64,000 nucleotides of DNA from Paenochrobactrum glaciei (GTDB taxonomy: Bacteria; Pseudomonadota; Alphaproteobacteria; Rhizobiales; Rhizobiaceae). Position numbers and translations under genes: made by a program. The notes under the pieces are model-generated. The model was not told the DNA's origin and made no database searches. It saw nothing but the letters and a program-made list of their open reading frames with translations. Of this stretch, positions 23,750-33,397 are shown one piece after another. Numbering within the stretch: the stretch's first letter is position 1; each line of letters opens with the position of its first letter. The stretch covers positions 124,001 to 188,000 of the forward strand of contig NZ_BAAADE010000004.1 in NCBI RefSeq assembly GCF_039522165.1, in the 5' to 3' direction.

Positions 23750-26700
23750 TTATTTTTTACCGTAACCGCCACCGGTTGGGGTAATCACCGTAAAGGCTTC
23801 ACCAGCCTGCAAAACGACCTGATCGCAACCTTGCAGAACCTCACGTTTACCGTCAAGGCGTCTAACCTCATTACGGCCAAGCTCGCCCTCTTCGCCACCT
23901 TCCAGCCCAAACGGACGCACGCGACGATGTCCGGAAAGAATAGCAAATTCAAGCTCTTCCAATGCACGGATGGTGCGATGTGTGCCGTCACCGGCTGTCC
24001 ATTGACCCCGTCCGCCGGAATTTTCCCGAATATGGAAGTCTTCCAGCATAACAGGGAAACGCGATTCCAGAATTTCCGGATCAGTCAGGCGCGAATTGGT
24101 CATATGCGTGTGTACTGCATCCGCACCATTGAAGCCCGGCCCTGCAGGTGCACCTGAACAAATCGTTTCATAATACTGATATTCGTCATTACCGAATGTC
24201 AGATTATTCATCGTCCCTTGTGCCGCGGCCATCGCTTTGGTCGCGCCAAACAAGCAGTTGGTAACGGCCTGACTGACTTCCACATTACCCGCCACAACAG
24301 CAGCCGGATAATGCGGAGACAGCATCGAACCTTCAGGCACAACCACTTTGATCGGACGCAGGCAACCGGCATTCATCGGAATATCGCCTTCAGCCAAGAC
24401 GCGGAAAACATAGAGGACAGCCGCACGGGTCACCGGCTCCGGCGCGTTGAAATTATTCGGCTGCTGTTGTGATGTGCCGGTAAAATCAACCACAGCTTCG
24501 CGGTTAACCCGATCAACGGTGATGTTGACTACAATCTTGCAGCCCTGATCCATTTCATAGGTGAAGCCGCCATCCGGCAACTGATCCAGCACACGGCGCA
24601 CGCTTTCAGCAGCATTATCCTGCACATGCCCCATATAGGCTTTCACGACATCTTCACCGAAATAAGCAATCATTTTGCGCAGTTCAGTGACGCCTTTTTC
24701 GTTAGCGGCGATCTGCGCTTTCAGATCATTGACGTTTTGTGTCAGATTGCGAACCGGATATGTCGCGCCATTCAATAAGTCAGCCAGCGCATCTTCACGG
24801 AAATGCCCTTGATCAACCAGTTTAAAATTGTCGATATAAACACCTTCCTGCTCAATATTAACCGCCAGCGGCGACATTGAACCCGGTGCAATACCACCAA
24901 TATCCGCATGGTGGCCACGGCTTGCGACCCAGAAACGGATTTCTGTTTGTGCATCATCAAATACAGGTGTGCAAACAGTCAGATCCGGCAAATGCGTGCC
25001 GCCATTATAAGGCGCGTTAATGAGGAAAACATCACCCGGTTTGATCACCGGATTTTCGCGAATAGCCGTTGCAACCGATGCATCCATCGAGCCCAAATGC
25101 ACAGGCATATGCGGCGCATTAGCCACCAAATTGCCTGTTGCATCAAACACGGCACATGAGAAATCGAGGCGTTCTTTGATATTCACCGAATAAGCGGTGT
25201 TTTGCAAAGTGACACCCATCTGCTCAGCAATGGACATAAACAGATTGTTGAAAATTTCCAGCATTACCGGATCGGCATCGGTGCCGATCGCCACGCGCTG
25301 CGGCAATGCCTTGATGCGGGTCAGCACCACATGATCATGACCGGTCAAGCGTGCCTGCCAGCCATCTTCAATCACAATGGTCTGGTTTTTTTCAATAATG
25401 ATTGCAGGGCCGGTTACGGTTTGTCCGCGCTGCATGGTTTCACGCACGACAACCGATGCGTCATGAAAAGCGCCATGCGAATAAAAACGGGTGTGGCGCG
25501 AAGCTTTTGCTTCGCCAGCGTCAATGGCAGAGCCCTTCGCTTCGCCTTCACCTGCACCACCGCCAACGGTTTCAAATTCGATGGCATCAATGACCAGTGC
25601 TTTATTTTCAGCAATGAAACCAAAACGGCGTTTATGCGCGGCTTCAAACTCAGCACGCAAGCGCTCTGCCTGATCGTGCTGCGGATAGGTTGCTTCAATC
25701 GAAAGCACTGTGTCCGTGCCAGCATAGCGAATATGCGCACGCAAATGCGTGGTGATTACATCTTTTTTGACGCCTTGTGCAGTGAGTTCATCCACACATT
25801 CTTGCGCCAGTTCTTCCCCGAGTGCGAATAATTGCGCAGGCGCATCCGCATCCAGATTGACACCGAGCGCCTTTTGGCGTGTGGCACGAATATCGGCCAA
25901 GCCCATACCATAGGCAGACAACAAGCCTGACATCGGATGAAGCAGAATGTTTTTCATGCCCAGTGCATCGGCAACCAAGCACGCATGCTGGCCGCCTGCT
26001 CCGCCAAAGCAATTGAGCGCATAACGGGTAACGTCATAACCGCGCTGCACGGAGATTTTCTTGATCGCTTCAACCATATTGGCCACAGCAATGCGAATGA
26101 AACCATCCGCAACGCTTTCAGGCGAACGGCCATCGCCGATTTCATCAGCCATTTGCGTGAAGAGTTCACGCACACGCTCCACATCAAGCGGCTTGTCCTG
26201 ATTAGCACCAAAAATCGACGGAAAATAATCCGGCATCAGCTTGCCGAGCATCACATTGGCATCGGTTACTGCCAAAGGCCCGCCATTGCGATAGCAGGCA
26301 GGGCCCGGATTGGCACCGGCAGAATCAGGCCCGACGCGGAAACGTCCAGCATCAAAATGGAGAATAGAGCCGCCACCAGCCGCCACAGTATGGATCAGCA
26401 TCATAGGTGCGCGAACACGCACACCTGCAACTTCTGTTTCAAAAGCACGTTCATATTCGCCGTCAAAATGGGCAACATCTGTCGATGTGCCGCCCATATC
26501 AAAACCAATAACCTGATGGAAACCGGCCGTTTCACCTGTGCGCGCAAGGCCGACAACCCCACCGGCTGGCCCCGACAAGATCGCGTCTTTGCCCTGAAAC
26601 ATATCAGCGGCGGTTAACCCGCCGGACGACATCATGAACATCACGCGCGCGCCGGTGCGTTCCACATCCAGCTCGCGTGAAACCTGCGCTACATAACGGC

Positions 26701-27379
26701 GCAAAACCGGAGACAAATAAGCATCAACAACGGTTGTATCACCGCGCCCGACCAGCTTAATCAGTGGCGACACTTCATGGCTGACAGAGACCTGCTCAAT
26801 GCCGAGATCACGGGCAATTTTTGCCACTTGGGCTTCATGCTGAGGGTATTTGTAAGCATGCATAAAGACGATTGCGACAGCATTATAGCCTTCAGCTTTC
26901 AGGGCTCGCAAAGCGCTTTCTGCCTGCTCTAAATCAAGCGCTTCATCAACGCTTCCATCGGCCAAAATGCGTTCATTAATTTCCACAACCTGATCGTATA
27001 GAGCTTCCGGTTTGATGATTTCGGTCGCAAAAATATTCTTGCGCTCCTGATAACCGATACGCAGCGCATCACGGAAACCTTTGGTGGTTACGAGTGCCAG
27101 CTTTTCGCCTTTACGCTCGAGCAAAGCGTTGGTTGCAACGGTTGTGCCCATGCGCACTTCACCGATTGCACCTGTCGGCACCGGCTCGCCATCGCGCAAA
27201 CCAAGATGCAAACGAATCCCCTGAACAGCAGCATCTTTATAAGCAGACGGATTTTCCGAGAGCACTTTACGGGCATGAAGCTGCCCTTCAGGGTCGCGAC
27301 CGATAACATCCGTAAATGTACCGCCACGATCAATCCAGAAGTCCCAGACTTGCGAAATCTGTGGTGCCGTTCCGCTCAT
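23750..27379 (-). CDS. 5-oxoprolinase, fused HyuA-HyuB (OplAH type)
   Basis: This 1209-residue cytoplasmic enzyme would open 5-oxo-L-proline (pyroglutamate) to glutamate with ATP. The N-terminal half is a hydantoinase A module: DRGGTFTDVIGR at about 18-29, then GFDMGGTSTDVAHFDG and GGGSILHFDAGRFRVGPDSAGANPGPACYRNGGP. The C-terminal half, from about residue 690 (DPVMLEIFNNLFMSIAEQMG), is hydantoinase B and ends in GGGYGKK. Length matches eukaryotic-type and bacterial full-length oxoprolinases. An AAGGGA ribosome-binding site precedes the ATG. It is divergent from a MarR-like regulator and a peptide importer, which fits recycling of pyroglutamyl- or gamma-glutamyl-derived products. Acetone carboxylase or hydantoinase activity is a less likely alternative. 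Confidence 0.88.
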   Translation of the reverse strand: MSGTAPQISQVWDFWIDRGGTFTDVIGRDPEGQLHARKVLSENPSAYKDAAVQGIRLHLGLRDGEPVPTGAIGEVRMGTTVATNALLERKGEKLALVTTKGFRDALRIGYQERKNIFATEIIKPEALYDQVVEINERILADGSVDEALDLEQAESALRALKAEGYNAVAIVFMHAYKYPQHEAQVAKIARDLGIEQVSVSHEVSPLIKLVGRGDTTVVDAYLSPVLRRYVAQVSRELDVERTGARVMFMMSSGGLTAADMFQGKDAILSGPAGGVVGLARTGETAGFHQVIGFDMGGTSTDVAHFDGEYERAFETEVAGVRVRAPMMLIHTVAAGGGSILHFDAGRFRVGPDSAGANPGPACYRNGGPLAVTDANVMLGKLMPDYFPSIFGANQDKPLDVERVRELFTQMADEIGDGRSPESVADGFIRIAVANMVEAIKKISVQRGYDVTRYALNCFGGAGGQHACLVADALGMKNILLHPMSGLLSAYGMGLADIRATRQKALGVNLDADAPAQLFALGEELAQECVDELTAQGVKKDVITTHLRAHIRYAGTDTVLSIEATYPQHDQAERLRAEFEAAHKRRFGFIAENKALVIDAIEFETVGGGAGEGEAKGSAIDAGEAKASRHTRFYSHGAFHDASVVVRETMQRGQTVTGPAIIIEKNQTIVIEDGWQARLTGHDHVVLTRIKALPQRVAIGTDADPVMLEIFNNLFMSIAEQMGVTLQNTAYSVNIKERLDFSCAVFDATGNLVANAPHMPVHLGSMDASVATAIRENPVIKPGDVFLINAPYNGGTHLPDLTVCTPVFDDAQTEIRFWVASRGHHADIGGIAPGSMSPLAVNIEQEGVYIDNFKLVDQGHFREDALADLLNGATYPVRNLTQNVNDLKAQIAANEKGVTELRKMIAYFGEDVVKAYMGHVQDNAAESVRRVLDQLPDGGFTYEMDQGCKIVVNITVDRVNREAVVDFTGTSQQQPNNFNAPEPVTRAAVLYVFRVLAEGDIPMNAGCLRPIKVVVPEGSMLSPHYPAAVVAGNVEVSQAVTNCLFGATKAMAAAQGTMNNLTFGNDEYQYYETICSGAPAGPGFNGADAVHTHMTNSRLTDPEILESRFPVMLEDFHIRENSGGRGQWTAGDGTHRTIRALEELEFAILSGHRRVRPFGLEGGEEGELGRNEVRRLDGKREVLQGCDQVVLQAGEAFTVITPTGGGYGKK

Positions 27380-27447
27380 TTATCGGATCCCTTGTGAGAA
27401 AATAATCATTATCCAGCGTGTTTACCAGAAAACATTGTTTCATTTTA

Positions 27448-27462
27448 TTGACAAAATGTCGA
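27448..27462. promoter_or_regulatory. Candidate operator between 5-oxoprolinase and MarR gene
   Basis: TTGACA-AAA-TGTCGA is an inverted repeat with one mismatch in the 126-base divergent region. It overlaps a possible TTGACA -35 element. The adjacent MarR-like regulator is the likely binder. The repeat is short, so this is tentative. Confidence 0.35.
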
Positions 27463-27505
27463 TAAGATGGTGACATAAAATACATGAGATTGGGAGCGTG
27501 GCAAT

Positions 27506-28111
27506 ATGAGCAATAAAAAAACTAGTGTGAAGGATGATGACAATCCGGCGTTGGCCGAGAAAAATTTGTCTGAAAATCTTTTACCTGAATATTTGCGTAA
27601 CGCGCCTTCCATCACACCGATTGTTTCATCTGCTCATTTGGCTGAAGGCGGTTCGACCGCTTTATCCGAAGTCGAGTATGGTTTAATTCTCGCCTCTCAT
27701 GCTTTTTCCCGCTGGATGGTGCGCTGCATGGCAGCGGCAGGTTTGCCGGGGCTTTCCCCGATTGAAATTCTCATCCTGCATTCCATCCGCCACCGCGGAC
27801 GCGAAAAAAAACTTGCTGATATCTGTCTTGTCCTCGATATTGAGGATACGCATATCGCCACTTATGCATTACGTAAGCTGGAAAAAGCAGGTCTGCTGAC
27901 CACTGGTAAAGCGGCCAAAGAAAAAACTGTTCGTATAACCGAAAAGGGTGCTGATGCCTGTGCGCGTTACGCGCAAATCCGCGAGCGTTTGCTTGTGGGA
28001 GCAACGGCAAATGCACGCCCTTCGGAAGAAACCCTGTCTGAAGTGGCATCACTGCTTCGCTTCATGTCGGGCGCATTTAATCAGGCAGCACGTTCTGCCA
28101 TTACGCTATAA
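27506..28111 (+). CDS. MarR-like winged-helix transcriptional regulator
   Basis: This 201-residue protein has a winged helix-turn-helix in the middle (LSPIEILILHSIRHRGREKKLADICLVLDIEDTHIATYALRKLEKAGLL) followed by a wing (KAAKEKTVRITEKG). About 60 polar residues precede the domain. It is the first gene of the peptide importer operon and faces the 5-oxoprolinase, so it probably controls both directions. The ligand is unknown. Confidence 0.85.
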   Translation: MSNKKTSVKDDDNPALAEKNLSENLLPEYLRNAPSITPIVSSAHLAEGGSTALSEVEYGLILASHAFSRWMVRCMAAAGLPGLSPIEILILHSIRHRGREKKLADICLVLDIEDTHIATYALRKLEKAGLLTTGKAAKEKTVRITEKGADACARYAQIRERLLVGATANARPSEETLSEVASLLRFMSGAFNQAARSAITL

Positions 28112-28122
28112 GGATGTCCGGA

Positions 28123-29973
28123 GTGAACGACGCACAGCTTCGCCAAACAGCTGAAATCCAGCCATTGCTGGAAGTCAAAAATCTCTCCGTCGAGTTCGGC
28201 ACGGCGCGGGTCGTCGACCAATTAAGCTTTTCTGTCCAACCCGGCAAAACATTGGCCATTGTCGGCGAATCCGGCTCCGGCAAGTCCATTACATCGCTTT
28301 CGGTGATGCGTCTGGCCGATATGCAGGGCGCGTCATATCCGGAAGGCGAAATTAAATTTACCGGTACAAATGGCACTTTAAACCTGCTTGAAACCGAGCA
28401 GAAAACCATGCGCCGTATTCGTGGCAAAGAAATTGCCATGATCTTTCAGGAGCCGATGACCTCGCTCAATCCGGTTTTCACCATTGGTGACCAGATTGCC
28501 GAAGTGTTGATGCTGCATGAAAAACTGTCGAAGAAAGACGCCTTGAAAGAAGCGCAGCGCCTGCTTGAAATGGTGCGCCTTCCTGATGCTGCGGGTTTAT
28601 TGTCACGTTATCCGCATCAGCTTTCCGGCGGTATGCGCCAGCGTGTGATGATTGCGATGGCACTTGCCTGCCGTCCAAAACTTCTGATTGCCGATGAGCC
28701 GACCACCGCACTGGATGTTACCATTCAGGCGCAGATTTTGCATATCATCCGCGACCTCCAGAAAGAACTGGAAATGGCCGTGATTTTCATCACCCATGAT
28801 ATGGGTGTTGTTGCGGAAATGGCTGATGATGTAGTTGTCATGTGGAAAGGCAAAAAGGTTGAAGAAGGCGCGGTCAGCGATATTTTCGCCAATCCGCAAC
28901 ATCCTTATACAAAAGTTCTTCTGTCTGCTGTGCCAAAGCTTGGCAGCATGGCCGGTGAAGATTTCCCAATCAGAACACCAGTCACTATGCTTGAAGACGG
29001 CAAGCCGGTTCAGGTCGGTGAAACACGTATTCAGGATACTGCCCGTCTTGACCAGTCACCGCTTTTGTCGGTGCGTGATTTATCGGTGCGCTTCAACATC
29101 AAAAAGAACATGTTCGGGCGTGTGACCCATGTTTGTAATGCGGTGTCACAAGTCAGCTTCGATATTCATCCGGGCGAAACACTGGCATTGGTGGGTGAAT
29201 CCGGCTCCGGTAAATCCACTATCGGCCGTACAATTCAGCAATTGCAGCAGCCACTTGCAGGCGATATGCGCTTTAACGGCAAAGCCTATTCGGATATGAG
29301 CGCGGCGGAGCGCTTCCGTATGCGTCAGGAAGTACAATATATCTTTCAAGACCCGTTTGCTTCGCTTGATCCGCGTAAAACCATTCGCTTTTCCATTGCC
29401 GAACCAATCCGTACCCACGGCCTCATTCTGGACGAAGCATCCATCACCAAACGCGTTGACGAATTGCTCGAACGCGTCGGTTTAAGTTCAGCGGTCGCCA
29501 ATCGTTACCCGCATGAATTTTCCGGCGGGCAGCGCCAGCGTGTTTGTATCGCGCGTGCGCTTGCCTCCAACCCGAAACTCATCATCGCCGATGAAGCCCT
29601 CTCCGCGCTGGATGTCTCTATTCAGGCGCAGATCATCAATCTGTTTATGGATTTACAGAAAGAGCACGGGCTCGCTTATCTTTTCATCAGCCATGATATG
29701 GCAGTGGTTGAAAAAATGAGCCATCGCGTTGCTGTCCTTTATCTCGGCCAGATCATGGAGCTGGGCTCACGCCGTCAGGTGTTTGAAACCCCGTCTCATA
29801 ATTATACCCGCCGCCTGCTTTCTGCCGTTCCTGTGGCTGATCCGCTGGCGCGCACCAACCGTCCGATGCTGGAAGGAGAAATTCCAAGCACCACCAGACG
29901 GATCGAAGATAAGCCGCAGATTTGGGCTTATGAAGAAGTGGCTAACGGCCATTTCATTGCCCGTAATACGTAA
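28123..29973 (+). CDS. Double-ATPase subunit of a peptide/glutathione ABC importer (GsiA-like)
   Basis: This protein of about 616 residues has two complete ABC ATPase domains in one chain. Each half has Walker A GESGSGKS; the signatures are LSGGMRQRV and FSGGQRQRV. Walker B is LLIADEPTTALD in the first half and LIIADEALSALD in the second, where Ala replaces the usual Pro after the catalytic Glu. An oligopeptide-type C-terminal extension follows each domain. The GTG at 28123 is preferred because AAGGA lies eight bases upstream, while the ATG at 28114 has no spacing for a ribosome-binding site. It follows the MarR gene directly. Confidence 0.9.
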   Translation: MNDAQLRQTAEIQPLLEVKNLSVEFGTARVVDQLSFSVQPGKTLAIVGESGSGKSITSLSVMRLADMQGASYPEGEIKFTGTNGTLNLLETEQKTMRRIRGKEIAMIFQEPMTSLNPVFTIGDQIAEVLMLHEKLSKKDALKEAQRLLEMVRLPDAAGLLSRYPHQLSGGMRQRVMIAMALACRPKLLIADEPTTALDVTIQAQILHIIRDLQKELEMAVIFITHDMGVVAEMADDVVVMWKGKKVEEGAVSDIFANPQHPYTKVLLSAVPKLGSMAGEDFPIRTPVTMLEDGKPVQVGETRIQDTARLDQSPLLSVRDLSVRFNIKKNMFGRVTHVCNAVSQVSFDIHPGETLALVGESGSGKSTIGRTIQQLQQPLAGDMRFNGKAYSDMSAAERFRMRQEVQYIFQDPFASLDPRKTIRFSIAEPIRTHGLILDEASITKRVDELLERVGLSSAVANRYPHEFSGGQRQRVCIARALASNPKLIIADEALSALDVSIQAQIINLFMDLQKEHGLAYLFISHDMAVVEKMSHRVAVLYLGQIMELGSRRQVFETPSHNYTRRLLSAVPVADPLARTNRPMLEGEIPSTTRRIEDKPQIWAYEEVANGHFIARNT

Positions 29974-30010
29974 AATCTGACAATAATTTATATAAAAGGG
30001 AGTTGAGCGC

Positions 30011-31543
30011 ATGAAACTGAAAGCCATTTTCTCCAATCTGGCACTGGCGACAGCATTATCTGCTGTTGCGCTGTCAGCCGCACCGGCATTTGCTGCCGGA
30101 AAAATGACGGTATCCTCACCGCAGGATCCGGGCAGCTGGGATCCGATTGACACATTTTTGGTCAACTGGGCATCCGTTGCCACCAATATTTATGACGGTC
30201 TGGTCTATCGCGGCCCTGATCTGAAAATCGTTCCGGCTCTGGCGACCTCTTGGGAAGAGCTTGACGAAGGCAAACGCATCCGCTTCCATCTTCGTGAGAA
30301 TGTAAAATTCCATAATGGCGAAGATTTCAACGCTGAAGCCGTAAAGTTCACTTTTGAACGCCTGCTCGGTGAAGAAGGCGGCAAGGGCCCGCAGCGCTCC
30401 AATTATGTTGCGATTGATAAAGTTGAAGTCATCGACGACAAAACCGTTGATCTTCACCTTAAAGATACTGATCCGGTTTTGATGATCAAGCTGGCTGGTT
30501 ATGGTGCAATGATCGTGCCGCCAAAATATATTCAGGAAAAAGGCGATGATTTTTTCAACGCAAATCCTGTTGGCACCGGCCCGTTCAAGGTCACCAGCTA
30601 CAAGCCAAAAGTCGGCATCCAGATGGAAGCATTTGCTGACCATTGGGGCGGCGCACCAAAGCTTTCAGAGCTCGAATATCGCTTCATCAGCGAGCCGGCA
30701 ACGGCTGTTGCTGAATTGCAGGCCGGTCGCGTTGATCTCGTGATCCCGCCGACTATTCCAATCAGCATGATCCCGACCATTCAGAGCGACCCGAAGCTTG
30801 AAATCGTAACAACTGCTGGCCCGACCGTTCATTCTTTGCGCTTTAACACCCGTGACGGCATCACCGCTGATCCGCGTGTACGTAAAGCTTTGATCCTCGG
30901 CGTTGACCGCGACACCATCATCCAGTCCATTCTGGGCGGGCAGGCAGAAGCAATCGGCAGTCTGCAAGGCGCACTCTCTTTCGGTTATGATCCGGAACTG
31001 AAGCCGCTTCCTTATGATCCGGAAGCTGCGAAAAAGCTGCTTGCTGAAGCTGGCGTTAAACCAGGCGCAACTGTTCAGATCGACATTCGCGGTAATGACG
31101 CCACTTTGAACGAAGTTGTGCAGGCAATCTCCAGCTATTTGCAGATGATCGGCATTACAGCGACCATCAAGCCATATGAAACCAACGTATTGCTGAACGA
31201 CATCATCCCGCAGGGTAAAACCGGCGCGATGTTCCAGCAGTCATGGGGCGGCTGGACATTCGATTATGATAATACGGCTTATTCCATGTATCACACCGGT
31301 GAAAAGTGGAACCCATATGATGATGATCCGAAGATGAATGAAATGCTTGAATCGCAGCGCGCGATCACTGACCGTGCCAAGCGTGAAGTTATTCTGAAGG
31401 ACATTGCGAAATACGCAGCCGAACGCGCGTTGGAAATGCCGCTTTATAACCAAAAAGCAATTTATGGCATCAACAAACGTGTCAAAGATTTCGTACCGGC
31501 ACCAGACAGTCGTCTGCGCCTCACCGAAGTCAGTGTTGACTAA
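30011..31543 (+). CDS. Peptide/glutathione-type periplasmic substrate-binding protein
   Basis: This 510-residue family 5 binding protein has a signal peptide (about 1-28, cleavage after AFA). Conserved features are GLVYRGPDLKIVPALATSWE, LRENVKFHNGEDFNAEAVKFTFER and NPVGTGPFKVTSYKPK. A GGGAG ribosome-binding site precedes the ATG. It feeds the permeases encoded downstream. Family members carry di- and oligopeptides, glutathione or nickel. The neighbouring oxoprolinase and carboxypeptidase support a peptide ligand. Confidence 0.9.
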   Translation: MKLKAIFSNLALATALSAVALSAAPAFAAGKMTVSSPQDPGSWDPIDTFLVNWASVATNIYDGLVYRGPDLKIVPALATSWEELDEGKRIRFHLRENVKFHNGEDFNAEAVKFTFERLLGEEGGKGPQRSNYVAIDKVEVIDDKTVDLHLKDTDPVLMIKLAGYGAMIVPPKYIQEKGDDFFNANPVGTGPFKVTSYKPKVGIQMEAFADHWGGAPKLSELEYRFISEPATAVAELQAGRVDLVIPPTIPISMIPTIQSDPKLEIVTTAGPTVHSLRFNTRDGITADPRVRKALILGVDRDTIIQSILGGQAEAIGSLQGALSFGYDPELKPLPYDPEAAKKLLAEAGVKPGATVQIDIRGNDATLNEVVQAISSYLQMIGITATIKPYETNVLLNDIIPQGKTGAMFQQSWGGWTFDYDNTAYSMYHTGEKWNPYDDDPKMNEMLESQRAITDRAKREVILKDIAKYAAERALEMPLYNQKAIYGINKRVKDFVPAPDSRLRLTEVSVD

Positions 31544-31557
31544 TTAAAAACAATACA

Positions 31558-31581
31558 CCGCGCCGGTTATGATCGGCGCGG
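31558..31581 (+). other. Intercistronic stem-loop after the binding-protein gene
   Basis: Perfect eight-base GC-rich arms (CCGCGCCG/CGGCGCGG) enclose an eight-base loop with no T-run after. It probably protects the upstream mRNA and favours high binding-protein levels. Confidence 0.6.
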
Positions 31582-31612
31582 CAATTCCTTGATATTATAA
31601 AGGATATTCACT

Positions 31613-32536
31613 TTGGCCGGTTTTCTGATCAAACGAATTTTACAGGCGATCTTTGTCGTTATTATTGTGACACTGACCGTCGCTTTTGCAATCCGTCTGA
31701 CCGGTGATCCGGCGCTGATGCTCACCCAAGGTGCAGGCAGTGTCACCGAGGCCGATCTGGAACGTATCCGTGAAGGTTTGGGGCTCAACCAGCCATTCAT
31801 TGTGCAATATTGGAACTTTATTAAAGGCCTGTTCACGCTTGATTTTGGCCGCAGTTTCCTTGGCGGAACACCGGTCAATGTGCTCATTAAAGATGCGCTA
31901 CCGGCCACTTTGAAACTCGCCTTTGCTTCGATGATTGTCTCCATCATCATTTCCATTCCGCTTGGTATTAAAGCTGCAACATCACGCGGCAAATGGGCAG
32001 ATCAGCTGATCCGTATCCTATCGCTCGTCGGCTTGTCCTTTCCAAACTTCTGGCTTGCAACCATGCTGGTGCTTGTTTTTGCCGTCAGCGTACAATGGCT
32101 GCCGCCAAGTGGTATGAACGGCTTTGAAAGCTACATCATGCCTGCTGTCACAATGGGCATCATCCTCACCGCCACCAATGTGCGGCTGGTGCGTACTGCG
32201 ATGCTCGAAACATTGCAGTCACAATATATCATGGTCGCGCGCGCCAAAGGTTTGAGTGAAAACAAAGTTCTCTACAAACATGCCTTGCGCAATTGCGCAA
32301 TTCCACTGATCACTTATTTCGGCCTGCAATTTGGCGGCCTTCTCGGCGGCATCGTGGTTGTTGAGCGCGTCTTCAGCTGGCCGGGCATGGGAACGCTGGC
32401 TTTTGATGCCGTTTCCGGCCGTGATTACCCAGTATTGCAAGCTACCATCACCGTATTGTCGCTCCTGATTATCGGTGTCAATCTTCTGGTCGATATTGCC
32501 TATGGCCTTGTCGATCCACGCATCCGGACGGAGTAG
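31613..32536 (+). CDS. Peptide-type ABC permease (DppB/GsiC-like)
   Basis: This 307-residue inner-membrane permease starts at TTG, supported by AAAGGATATTCAC upstream; it reads MAGFLIKRILQAIFVVIIVTLTVAFAIRLTGDPA. The permease loop is VARAKGLSENKVLYKHALRNCAIPLITYFG. It pairs with the next permease, whose gene starts three bases after its stop. Confidence 0.9.
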   Translation: MAGFLIKRILQAIFVVIIVTLTVAFAIRLTGDPALMLTQGAGSVTEADLERIREGLGLNQPFIVQYWNFIKGLFTLDFGRSFLGGTPVNVLIKDALPATLKLAFASMIVSIIISIPLGIKAATSRGKWADQLIRILSLVGLSFPNFWLATMLVLVFAVSVQWLPPSGMNGFESYIMPAVTMGIILTATNVRLVRTAMLETLQSQYIMVARAKGLSENKVLYKHALRNCAIPLITYFGLQFGGLLGGIVVVERVFSWPGMGTLAFDAVSGRDYPVLQATITVLSLLIIGVNLLVDIAYGLVDPRIRTE

Positions 32537-32539
32537 AAA

Positions 32540-33397
32540 ATGGCCGCGAAAACTTCCTCTTCCCTGCTGTTCTCCCGCCTTTTCAGCCTTGAGTTTATTT
32601 TAGGTGTTGGTCTTACAGCGATCATTTGTCTGGCTGTACTTTTTTCAGGCCTGCTGTTTCCAAACGGTGCCGATAAAATTGATCTGATGGCGCGTCTAAC
32701 CCCGCCATTCACCAATATGGCACATATTTTCGGCACCGATCCGCTTGGCCGTGACGTGCTGGCGCGCGTGGTCACAGGCGGTAAAATCTCGCTGATGGTC
32801 GGTTTTATTTCCGTGGCTGGCGCTGTTGTTTTCGGCGTGTTGATGGGCTTGATTGCCGGTTATTACCGCGGCTTTTGGGATATGCTGGTGATGCGTTTTG
32901 CTGATGTGCAGCTGGCGCTCCCGTTCATCCTGCTGGCCATTACCTTTATCGCCATTGTCGGCGGTGGTCTGGTCAATACCATTATCTTGCTGATTGTCTC
33001 GCAATGGGTGCAATATGCCCGCCTTGTGCGCGGCTCGGTTCTCGCACTGCGTGAACGTGAATTTATCCTTTCCGCCCGTGCAATCGGTGTAAAGGACTGG
33101 CGCATTATTTTCCAGCATTTGCTGCCTAATCTGCTTGGCCCTGTTATCGTATTGATGACACTCAATGTCGCCAATAATATTTTGCTGGAATCCAGCCTGA
33201 CATTCTTGGGTCTCGGCGTTGATCCGACCATTCCAAGCTGGGGCGGTATGCTGGCTGATGGCCGCACCTATTTGCAAACCGCATGGTGGGTGAGTGTATT
33301 CCCGGGCTTAGCAATTTTGCTAACCGTTCTTGGTCTTAACCTTCTGGGCGACTGGCTGCGTGACAGCCTTGACCCGACAGGGAGAACATCACGATGA
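32540..33397 (+). CDS. Peptide-type ABC permease (DppC/GsiD-like)
   Basis: This 285-residue permease has the DppC signature DPLGRDVLARVVTGGKISLMVGF and the loop FILSARAIGVKDWRIIFQHLLPNLLGPVIV. About six hydrophobic segments are visible. Its stop overlaps the start of the M14 peptidase gene by four bases, which shows translational coupling between import and peptide breakdown. Confidence 0.92.
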   Translation: MAAKTSSSLLFSRLFSLEFILGVGLTAIICLAVLFSGLLFPNGADKIDLMARLTPPFTNMAHIFGTDPLGRDVLARVVTGGKISLMVGFISVAGAVVFGVLMGLIAGYYRGFWDMLVMRFADVQLALPFILLAITFIAIVGGGLVNTIILLIVSQWVQYARLVRGSVLALREREFILSARAIGVKDWRIIFQHLLPNLLGPVIVLMTLNVANNILLESSLTFLGLGVDPTIPSWGGMLADGRTYLQTAWWVSVFPGLAILLTVLGLNLLGDWLRDSLDPTGRTSR

